From: Haemaphysalis longicornis
Taxonomy: Eukaryota; Arthropoda; Arachnida; Ixodida; Ixodidae
Direction: 5' to 3'
Length of the DNA stretch: 64,000 nucleotides
NCBI GenBank assembly: GCA_013339765.2
Contig: CM023449.1
Location: 116,748,984-116,812,983 of the forward strand
A program made the translations under genes and the position numbers. Of this stretch, positions 55,604 to 64,000 are shown in pieces (the first letter of the stretch is position 1; every line of letters begins with the position of its first letter). The notes under the pieces were generated by a model that ran no database searches, was not told where the DNA came from, and saw only the letters and a program-made list of their open reading frames with translations.

Positions 55604-56598
55604 TCACGCTTGAGAGGTGTGGAAGGAAGCGTCCAACGTGATTGACCATACCCTGCGTACTCCACTGGTATCCGTTGGCGGCGGAAGACTTTGAATCGCC
55701 TTGACTTTGTCTGTGTCTGGTGACACTCCGTTCTCGTTGACGACAACCCCGAGGAAACGGAGAGACTTGACTCCGAATTCACATTTCTTCCTGTTGAGCG
55801 TGACCCCGTCCTCGTCTAGGCGTTTCATCGTGGCTTCAAGCCTTTTGTCATGTTCCTGACGGTCTTTCCCGAATACCAAAATGTCGTCGATCATGTTAAC
55901 AACTCCCGGAAGACCCTCCAGGATTTGAGACATCAGGCGCTGGAAGAATTTCGGAGCGGAAGTGATACCGAAAGGAAGCCGACGATAGCAATACCGACCG
56001 AAGAGTGTGATGAAGGTAGTCAGCTCTTCACTTTCAGGGCAAAGCTTCACCTGATTGAATCCCGATGTGGCGTCTAACTTGGAGAAGACGTGTGCGTCCT
56101 TCACCTGACCTAACACAGAGTCCACAGTTGGAAGAACGTAGGGTTCCCGTTGGACATAGTGGTTTAGCTTGGTGAGGTCTACACAAATCCTGTACCACCT
56201 GTCGACTTGGGTACAACAACGAGACTGGCGAACCACGGCGTTGGTTTGCGTACCTTGCTGATGACGCCTTGACTCTCCATCTCGTCGAGTTGAGTTTTGA
56301 CCACTGGCAGTAATGAAATTGGAATCCTCCGTGGGGTGCACAAAGCGAAGGGCTGTGCATCCGGTACACGGCGGATCTTGTACGGTTCTGGAAGTACACC
56401 CAACCCTTGAAAGATTCGAGGCTGTGCAGGAGGCATCGTAGAAGATGTCGCGTCGACGAACTTCACGACACCCAGGTCTTCTATTGCGGGAAGCCCAAGT
56501 AGCCGGGTGTTGTTATCTCGCATGATGTAAAGTGGTTGGGTGGTCGAGTTGTTTTTAAATTGAGGGTCGCGGAAAACGTCCCGAGCACTGGCAGACAT
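55604..56598 (-). pseudogene. Gypsy-A reverse transcriptase (gamma), best copy
   Basis: Two overlapping frames. 56179-56598 gives LLGLPAIEDLGVVKFVDATS and ISLLPVVKTQLDEMESQGVI plus PTPWFASLVVVPKSTGGTGF. 55604-56341 (245 codons) gives ICVDLTKLNHYVQREPYVLP, FSKLDATSGFNQVKL, LPFGITSAPKFFQRLMSQIL, GVVNMIDDILVFGKDRQEHD and SLRFLGVVVNENGVSPDTDK. The catalytic LDA and IDD are intact. A frame break at about 56200 and a 15-bp deletion near 55650 (in RRLLGMVNHV) disable it. Confidence 0.75.
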
Positions 56599-57280
56599 GA
56601 GAAGCGGAAATTTGGCGACTTGCTACACAACCGGAAATCAAACTTAGGTGGCCCGAAGGGTAACAGAGTGGATGTCGAGAGGCGGGATTAAAATAAGGGG
56701 AAGGACAAAAACTCGATGGAGGGATGAAGTAAGGAAATCTGAGGTTAAAGAATGGACTGAAACAGCGCAAGACAGGAGCGGTTGGAAGTAAATTGGAGAG
56801 GCCTTCTGCCTGCAGTGGACCTAAATACGCTGTTGTTGACGACGACGTTGATGCTGATGTTGATGACTATGGTTCCAAAATTTGTACGGTATCTCCATTT
56901 CTGATAATGATAAACCCACGCCATAAGTGTCCAAAACTGCGGAAAGGGGGGATTTTCAGGCTCAGTGATACTGAAATCAGTACCTGCAGAATATGTGGAA
57001 TCTTATGTGGACTCAATGAGGAAACCCGTCTGCACATCTATATATAACGCATTATGTGTCACACCTTAGTCGCATAAGGAAGTGCTAACGAATGTAGCAA
57101 TTTGCCCAGCCGGGGACGGAGCAGAAGGAGGCTAATTTTGCAAGGCAGTAGCTTTTGCACTACAAGCTGTCTCCTCCCATTAGGTGCAGTTTACCCAGCC
57201 TGGGACCGAACAGAAAGAGGCGAGCTGTGCGAGGCTTTGCTCTGCAAGATGTCACCTGTCTAATTATTGTGCGGCGGCCT
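56597..57280 (+). pseudogene. RTE 3' part and duplicated spacer (gamma)
   Basis: Same block. The zinc-finger-like frame is open from 56793 to 57047 and ends ICGILCGLNEETRLHIYI plus stop. Confidence 0.5.
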
Positions 57281-57309
57281 CTACGACAGGAAGGACGTCA
57301 TGTTAGGGT

Positions 57310-58110
57310 GCTCCCTTCGTAATACCCGGATGTACAGAACCTCTATGTAACGAATTCCTGTATTTAACGAAGTTTTTCAATCCTCCATGGCTAGCCACGT
57401 TGAAACCCATGTGTTAGCGACCTCCATGTAACGAATTCGCTACGCTGATGAGCCATTGTTTCTTTCAGTTTTTCTGAAATATCAGTTGAAAAAACGCACT
57501 AGTTTAGCGAATTTCTCCCGCACCGCAAACTACCGTGCGTTTGCACGTGTGAGTGCGGTGGCAATTAGGTGCTGGGCCCTGCCTGTTGGCGCGTAGTTTC
57601 TCGTCTGTACTGCTATCTGTGGTGTCGGTGCTTCTATGGTGACTTCTGCTGCCAGAAAATGAGAAGTTTTGTCTTTCCAAGACAAGCGCCCAATTTTAAG
57701 TGCTGTCTCCACCGACGAGAAAGAAGAGTGTCGCCGGCCGTTACAGTAATACAGCTAGCACATTCTCGACAATTTTAAGTGCGGAAAAGAGCATCAAGTT
57801 GATCCTTCAAACGCGCTAAGGTACAGAAAAGTGTCAAATTTAAAACATGTACTCAAGTTACGTTTGTGAATACGGGGGTAAGGAACTTGCTTCTTTGGAG
57901 TGCAGTGTAGTGAATAAGCTCGGGGGAAAGCAGCGGGCACAAATCACGCAATTTTTCAGAGTGAAATAAATCCTTAAAGACTGAATTCACTGTCACTGAT
58001 GTCTAGCATTTTGGTTTCGTTTCCACTCCATTCACGGGAGCCTTAACTGGAAACCTGCATGTAACGAACAATCGCGAACTTTTGTCAACTTTTTTCTATC
58101 CAGGTTTAAT
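57310..58110 (+). mobile_element. Deleted Tigger/pogo-type transposon (gamma)
   Basis: Homologue of 20505-21315, with the same internal TGA near 57659. One of the two right-end CTGCATGTAACGAA motifs is lost. Confidence 0.55.
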
Positions 58111-59226
58111 TGTAGTCGCAGAGCTACCCAGAGAGAAGCGCACCGACAGAACGTAACACGTGCGATCCCTTCCTTTAAAAATAATGCCCTTGCTTAGCAC
58201 TGAAACTATCCGTAAATGAATGCATGGTCTGGTGACCCCTCGATGCATGCAGGCAAGAAGAGATCGCATGGGTCGCGTAAAACAAAGAAACGGCACAAGC
58301 CGCAACAACAAGCAAGTAGACTGGCGCCACGGGCTCGGAATAAAAAAAAAGGGTTATCTTTCCGCGTGTGTTCCCAATAAGAATACGAAAAGAAAAGAAT
58401 AAAGCTAGATGAAATGTATTATGTCAGGGCGAGGCGCAGAGACTGCCTGTATCGCGCATCCCATCGAATCCATAAAGAGGCCTTCGAATTCCAGAATACA
58501 ACAGAATAGAGACGTTTCTGAGAGCAAACACAGTGAAGTCTTTCCACGGAATTTCGAAGCCAATCGAATGCAGTGTCTCGGTTGCGACCAGTGGGTTTTG
58601 AGGTTGGATCCTAAATAAATTCGCCATAACCAATTGTCATGTTTTGCCGGGGACCGAACAAAACCGTCAGACAGGTTTTAATTGTTCATTAAGGTACTGG
58701 TGACAGCATAGCTGATGTAACATCACATCAACATGTAACATTACATCATAGTCAACATCCTGTATGCTAAACGCTGCGTTAGTCTACGGAAAAGAATACA
58801 CGTTCCTAAAGAACATCAATTTGAGTTAAAACAAGGAAAAACCACTAATTAGTCTGGAGCTGCTGATACTGAATCAATGTGGTAAAAGTGGAACTTGATG
58901 GAGTGAAAAAAAGCGACCCAAAACCTTTTCGCTTTGAGTCACTTTGCCGCGTGGTCATTAGACTGAGTGCAGGTCGTGTGCTCAGCAGAAAACGATAACC
59001 CATTCCAAACGCAGGTTTTCAGGTTGGAAGCGGCCCGCATGCCTGACACCAATCAAACGTAAAAAGCGGCAAAATAGTCAACGATAAATCTACCCGAACC
59101 ATGATTACTGGCATCCAGTCGTTTAAATAGGGCCCAAAATGTTCCGGGTGGCGTGAATGCTAGTAACAATAGACCGGCCGCGAATGCTATACGCGTCTGT
59201 TGCGTGATCTGTGTAATTGTTACTAC

Positions 59227-59403
59227 GCTGTATTTCACTTGCGCAAAAAAAAGAAAGGATACGAAGACTGAAGCCAGTCGACGCGACACGGAGCGAACTT
59301 GCAACAAAGTTTATTAAGGAGAAAACACACATTTATACCGCCTACATTATCTCTTTCATATTCTCTCTCTGTCTCCTTTTTTTTTGCGCAAGTGAAATAC
59401 AGC
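59227..59403. repeat. Foldback (gamma)
   Basis: Same structure, with both arms matching over GCTGTATTTCACTTGCGCAA and the A/T run, so it is the best-preserved copy. Confidence 0.6.
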
Positions 59404-60637
59404 ATGTATTGCCAACTCCAACAAACCTGCAGCATGTTACTACGGGCTGCAAACAAGCTGCTGGTAATTTCGCAAATAGCTCGTAATCAACAGTGCAGGT
59501 AGCGCTGGAGAGATATTTTAGCATGTCTTAACGAAAGAGTGTTTCTATATGCAGCAATTGAACTTGTTTTGTAAAAATAATCGTTGTAGGGCGTGGGAAA
59601 GCAATGCATTCGCGGAAATCGGCGGGAAAAGCGCAGCGGTGCACTTCTTCTAATGTTCCTCCGGGAAACATTGTGCGTAATGTATTTTTAGTAATTTATT
59701 GCCTGAAAAAACTGTTGTGCGTTTAGAAATCAAATAGGACCGCTTCAGTTTTGTTTACACCCCATCAGCAACACAGGAAAATTCTGAAGTGTGGCTAAAA
59801 GCGCGCCAAAGTCGGAATCACAGTACCCAGACAGCTTTAGTATTTGTCAACACAAGCCCTAAACTACCATCTCCTCTGATGGGTAGTGAGAGAAACAACA
59901 GTACCTTCTGTGCAAGAAATGAAGATAAGTGGTTTTTCTCTGCCGAAGTGATGGTGCAAGCTTTGATGTCTGCTCCAACCCCATTAAAAGTTTGAATAGT
60001 TCACTGGAAAGCGAACGGCGCAATCTTTGATTTAACAGAAATGAGCCCTGTACTTCAAAGATCTGCAGTTTTTTTATATGAGCTGCTTGATGCGAAATAT
60101 GTGGTTTCAAATCCCTAAAATGAAACGTATACCAGCTTAACTTGGGAGAGCTGCGTAGTTGTGTAATTTCGACGTTTGGACATTCGCGCCCTTTCGAGAG
60201 AAGAGGAAGCCGTTCGACGTTTAAAAGACAGGGGACGCTACGAGTCCACTGTCCCTAACTGTGCCGAGGCGGTGTTGGGGGTTAGCTGGAACTTTTTTAG
60301 CGACACACACACGCACGCGGGTAGGGTTGTCCTATGATGAGTTGTCGACCGGCAAGGCCGGACTTTGAAGTTTGAAGTTTATTTGTTTCTTTCCAAAGCG
60401 AAAGAGGAAATAGAGACAAAAGACCACGAGGCCTGACAAGTTATCCGCTCCTTTTACAGTTTGGGAGACGTTTAGAAGCCGTTACTGAACAGTACAGGAA
60501 ATGAATAGAATACGCGCGATAACACATAATTACAGAACAGGCAGTACATCTTTGCACATGTCCTATACACAAGGAAATACCAAATAACAACCCCTGCATC
60601 GCACAGAGAAAGGTTGAGAATACATACTTGTGTAGTA

Positions 60638-61679
60638 CCGTAAAAACCCGCGTATAATACGAGGTTTTTTTCCGAATTTTACTACGTAAAATTTGTGCCT
60701 CGTATTATATGTGGATCCCAAAGTTTTCAGCCCAAAATTTGCAATTTCGGTTTCAGCGGAGGGTGTGCCATCTTGCGGTGGCGTTAGCTGGCTGCTGCTT
60801 CTCTCAGGCGACGCCATTTTGATTGTTTTGACCACGCGAAGGATCTCGGCACGTTCACCGCAAGTCTATCAAGATGTCGGGTGCACGAAAACAGTATTCG
60901 GCTGCAATTAAAAAGAAAAGTTATTTTATGTGCCGAGACCATCAGAAATTGCGCCGCAGGACGGCAGTTCGGCGTCACCGAAGGCAGCATTCGTGGGTGG
61001 AGAAAGCGACTGGTGCTTGACTGGATACAGTGGTGTGTGTTGTCAGCGGGCTGGAGCACTGTTGGGAATTCCGTCAGTGCTCGTGTTGGACGCCTTTCGC
61101 TGCCACCTGGCCGATTCCGTGAAGATGTTTTTTCGCGAACCCCCCACCGAACTCATTGTCATGCCAGGAGTAATGACATCCAAGCTGCAACCGTTAGACG
61201 TTTGCATCAACAAGCGTTTCAAAGACAGCATCAGGTCCTGCTACCAAGAGTGGATGAGGTCAGGAGACCCATAAGTGACAACTACCGAATGGCTGACGCG
61301 GGTTTCTCCAGCGGTGCTTAGTGGCTGGACCGCGGATGCGTGGGCCAGCATCCCAGAGGAGCTCGTCAGTAGCTCTTTTAAGAAATGCGACATCTCGAAC
61401 GCCCTTGATGGCACTGAGGACCACTTTCTGTGGAAAGACATTTCCGACAAGGCGACTTTAGAAGACAGCGGCAGCGAACCTGGCGATGACTCGACGGACG
61501 TCGGGAGACAGTGCCAGCGCAAACTGACAATCACTGAACGGTAACTGCAGTGCAAATAAATGTTTTCTGTGCTCTTTACCTCGCATTATATGCGGATGAA
61601 AACGTTTTTCCTGATTTTGCTGTCCCCGAATTACACATCGTATTATACGCGGGTCCGTATTATACGCGGGTTTTTACGG
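60638..61679 (+). mobile_element. Pogo/Tigger-type DNA transposon with perfect inverted ends, gamma only
   Basis: 1042 bp between TA duplications (60636-60637, 61680-61681). Both ends carry the same inverted repeat of at least 24 bp, beginning CCGTAAAAACCCGCGTATAA. Beta reads GTAGTACATACATAC straight through. Part of a transposase remains inside, see the next entry. TIR-bounded elements with TA duplications belong to the Tc1/mariner/pogo superfamily. Confidence 0.9.
60874..61541 (+). pseudogene. Pogo-type transposase, internally deleted
   Basis: Begins MSGARKQYSAAIKKK at 60874; after a one-base change the next frame continues VILCAETIRNCAAGRQFGVT and EGSIRGWRKR, a psq/Brinker-type helix-turn-helix. 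The end of the DDE domain then follows directly: GIPSVLVLDAFRCHLADSVK (second Asp), MPGVMTSKLQPLDVCINKRF and DSIRSCYQEWM. The middle of the protein, with the first catalytic Asp, is missing. A C-terminal acidic tail (SGSEPGDDSTDVG) ends at 61541. Related to host POGK/jerky-like proteins by domain type. Confidence 0.8.
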
Positions 61680-63165
61680 TACATACATACTTGAGTACAT
61701 ACGCGCGTAAGAGTAAAATAAAAATGAGCATAACAAAAGACCAAGTAACAAACACTGCAGCGCAGATGAAGGGTTGAGAATATATGAGTGTAGCCCTGTA
61801 CACGCGTAAGACAAAAATAACGAGCATAACAAAATTCAAGAAAAAAAATACACTGAAAAACACACCCCAATACAGCGGCCTCAGAGAAGTTCTGGATTGC
61901 ATTCGATCAAGTATTTCTTAACATATCTTTGGAAACTTGGAGATGTCTCGTATTCACAACCTAGCGGAAGCAGGTTAAGAGCTGCGGGAACCTGAAACTG
62001 TATACTTTGTTTGCCATAGTTTGTGCGAATTTCGGGTACGGTATTTTATTGATTACGCAGGAAATATTAAGTTCCTCGTGTTTCATGAAGGGAAAGATTC
62101 AAGCGGTTTCGGTGTATGTATTGGAACAGACGAAAATAGTGCATTTGTTTGGATTTTAGGATTCTATATTTTTTAAATAGAAGGTGTGAGGGCAGATCAA
62201 TCGGCTTGCCATGATAGCCTGTTACTGCACGCAAAGCTTTTTTCTGGAGGAATAGCAGCTTATGATAGTTTGAACCAGTTGTAGTGCCCCAGACCAATAT
62301 ACAGTACGAAAATTTGGGATTGAAGAGGGCATAATACATTTCCAAGTTCGACCATGGAGGCACTAGGTTTGCGATTCTGTATAAAAACCGAACAGTCTTG
62401 CTTGATACTTAATGATATTCAATACATGAACATTTCATGACAGGTTTTTATTGAACCAAACACCAAAAAATTTGATTTCCGGAACTTGTAATTTTGTGCC
62501 CCGCAAACTAACATTTATATATTTCTGAATATTGACGTTAATCAGTCTAAAGAAAATAAATTAACTTTTTGATAAATATATATTCATTTGGTATGTTATA
62601 GCCACGTGGCTATCTTGTCTGAGTAACAGTTTACCTTTATTTCGAGTTCTGTAGCAGACGTGGCACTAAAAAATGCATTTGTTTCGTCTGCATACACGAG
62701 AAGGTTCGGTGATTCAGGTATTTTACAAATGTCATTTGTATATACGATGAATAAAAGCGGCCCCCGAAAAGAACCTTGCGGAACACCTTGGTTGATAACT
62801 AAATTACCTGAAAGAGCATCGTTAATACCTACGTACGGCGTTCGGTTGTTTAAATAGCTACACATCAATTTCCAAGCTACACCTCGGACGCCGTATTTCT
62901 CAAGCTTTTTATGAAGAATATCGTGCTGCGCGCAAAGGCTTTGTGAAAGCCCAAGAAAAGGCGGAGAGTGTATCTGGGGCCTTCAATTTTTTCTAGAATT
63001 TAGTGTTTTTGTGGTATGTAATGCTTGTTCTGTACTTCTCTCGCATAGGAATCCGTAGTGTGAGTTAGATATAACTTTAAATTTAATAAAAAAACTCTTT
63101 GAGCCTGGCCTTTATTGCATGTTCAAGCAACTTTGATGGAATCGGTCGCACAGAGATTGGCCTAT

Positions 63166-63302
63166 TCGCACTTTCCAGCAACGGTGGTGCCGCCGCGCGC
63201 CTTTTTTCCGAAGCTGTTTGTAGATGATCGGCGTCCCGGGCGAAGGGAGCCGGAGAGTTCGGAAACGTGGGGATCGTGAACGCAGAACCAAAAGGCAATC
63301 AA
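63166..63302. other. Unique GC-rich sequence upstream of the THAP exon
   Basis: New sequence after the array. It is rich in CpG (GGTGCCGCCGCGCGCC) and lacks a TATA box, which would fit a TATA-less promoter or 5' untranslated region of the next exon. No direct evidence. Confidence 0.35.
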
Positions 63303-63640
63303 ATGTGCCGTGTACCGCAGTATAGAAATCGCTCAGTGCCGGGAAAAACCAGCGTTCTTACCTTTCCTAGACATAAAAAGCCCAAAAAAGGTTTGGATAA
63401 CTATGCTCCGCATTGGAAAATGTGTCAGCAACACAATGGGGTTTGCAGTAGTCACTTCACGAAAGCTGACTTCTTCGGGAGCTATATCCGTAAGTTTAGT
63501 TGCTCTCTAGTTATTGATGGTGTGTTTTTCGTGCAAGTTGAGTGTGTCGTTTATTAATACATGGTCTGCAGCCACTGAAACCGCGGTTGAAGAAAGGCGC
63601 CGTGCCGCCACTTAACATTCTATATGTGCAGGCACGAAAA
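63303..63640 (+). pseudogene. THAP-type zinc-finger exons, possibly decayed
   Basis: From ATG 63303 (an earlier in-frame ATG is at 63267) the frame gives MCRVPQYRN, VLTFPRHKK, LDNYAPHWKMCQQHNGVCSS and HFTKADFFGSYI. This is the C-x2-4-C-x35-50-C-x2-H pattern of THAP domains, with the second Cys replaced by Tyr. CGTAAGT at 63489-63495 is a good splice donor. Further right, LKPRLKKGAVPPLN (63575-63615) is the C-terminal AVPxL box of the same domain. A 53-bp intron (63490-63542) would keep frame; the better-looking acceptor CTGCAG at 63571 would not. THAP domains bind DNA in host regulators and in P-element-type transposases. Whether this gene works is open. Confidence 0.6.
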
Positions 63641-64000
63641 GAAAGTAAAGCCAAGAACCAAAAGGAGAACGTCCTTGTTCTTTTATTAACGTGCTGGTTT
63701 CTTTTAATAAATGCTGCATTCCAGTTGCATTTTGCACTTCGTTGGGTTGTTTGTGCTTCGTTCTGTTTTTTAGCATTTGTGTGATTACTGTTTTGAATTT
63801 GCTGCTTTTTTTTCTCAAACCCCCCACAGGAATGGGCGATGTAGGTATTTGTTATAAATAAATAAATTTGTTGCTGCGACATCGTCGTTTCCGACAGCGC
63901 GCTGAAAGTACAACGGCTGACGTAACAGGCCCTGCCGTAGAGGCGTCCGCGTTTGATATTTAGTATTTAGTTTCGGTATTTTTATTATTACCTGTAACCT
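63641..64000. other. No recognisable gene (right edge)
   Basis: AT-rich and T-rich. A pyrimidine tract followed by CCACAG (63826-63831) could be a splice acceptor, and AATAAATAAA (63861) could be a poly(A) signal. Neither can be linked to a gene from this window. Confidence 0.4.

Larger units (their letters stand above)
52328..56596 (-). mobile_element. Gypsy-A remnant (gamma)
   Basis: Same borders as alpha: TGTTCGGAGCCCACGAG at the left, GGCAGACATGAG at the right. It contains the gag-LTR insert (54284-55484) and lacks the alpha short retroposon. Its reverse transcriptase is the best preserved of the three. Confidence 0.8.
10648..63165. repeat. Tandem array of three ~15-kb composite units
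   Basis: The same ordered set of transposon fossils occurs three times head to tail. Homologous points: the phrase GTGAGTATACTAG at 10661, 27697 and 42592. Unit lengths are about 17.0, 14.9 and at least 20.6 kb. Removing later insertions brings alpha and gamma close to beta's length. By eye most stretches agree at roughly 94-97 per cent. The left edge lies inside the leader of the CR1-like LINE, and the right edge inside its reverse transcriptase. A segmental tandem duplication explains this better than independent insertions, because the non-transposon spacers are duplicated too. Confidence 0.9.
42579..63165. repeat. Array unit gamma, truncated on the right
   Basis: Third unit. Private insertions are Gypsy-B (45376-51032) and a pogo-type element (60638-61679). 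Homology to beta ends after GGCCTAT at 63165, inside the CR1-like reverse transcriptase, so about 2.3 kb of the unit (rest of RT, endonuclease, ORF1) is absent. Confidence 0.88.
60361..63165 (-). mobile_element. CR1/Jockey-like LINE, 3' part (gamma)
   Basis: 3' end with GAAGTTT repeats at 60365-60382. Interrupted by the pogo-type element (60638-61679). The reverse-transcriptase part (62596-62868) reads YVGINDALSGNLVINQGVPQ, then FIVYTNDICKIPESPNLLVY and ADETNAFFSATSATELEIKV: the YADD box is YADE. The C-terminus FSYCILVWGTTTGSNYHKLL and KYRILKSKQMHYFRLFQYIH lies at 62067-62363. It ends at 63165, so endonuclease and ORF1 are absent. Confidence 0.75.

Overview
This is a repeat-dominated piece of an animal nuclear genome. 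I see no bacterial features: no operons, no Shine-Dalgarno-type starts, no long cellular open reading frames. The mix of fossils (tRNA-derived SINE, R1/I-, RTE- and CR1/Jockey-like LINEs, several Gypsy LTR families, Tigger/pogo DNA transposons, a THAP exon) suits an arthropod. From memory of similar repeats I favour a hard tick or another chelicerate; that is inference, not shown by the sequence.

Layout. (1) 1-6663: low-complexity and scattered fossils: a 30-bp minisatellite, the RNase H end of a LINE, a SINE, a LINE tail, a 280-bp (ATCA)n tract. (2) 6664-10325: 'copy 0', an RTE-like LINE relic on the + strand followed by a deleted Tigger element. It is a shorter paralogue of part of the array. 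(3) 10648-63165: three tandem units of about 15 kb, called alpha (10648-27683), beta (27684-42578) and gamma (42579-63165, right end missing). Each carries, in order: the 5' leader of a CR1-like LINE, a LINE zinc-knuckle relic, a Gypsy fragment, two leader-LTR pieces, the RTE relic, a minus-strand Gypsy ('Gypsy-A') that replaced part of the RTE, a tandemly duplicated spacer, the Tigger relic, a foldback, and the CR1-like LINE, whose leader runs into the next unit. (4) 63166-64000: new sequence with a THAP zinc-finger exon.

The units differ by later insertions and deletions that act as markers. Alpha alone has a nuclease-bearing insert (14262-14950) and a short retroposon tail (16742-16850). 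Beta alone has an R1-type LINE tail (29761-30071) and a deletion of the Gypsy-A reverse transcriptase. Gamma alone has a 5.66-kb Gypsy with near-identical LTRs and target duplications ('Gypsy-B', 45376-51032) and a 1.04-kb pogo-type element (60638-61679). Alpha and gamma, but not beta, share a gag-LTR insert inside Gypsy-A.

No complete working gene is evident. The best-preserved reading frames are transposon ones: Gypsy-B gag and the Gypsy-A integrase of alpha. All identity statements are by eye; nothing was aligned computationally.
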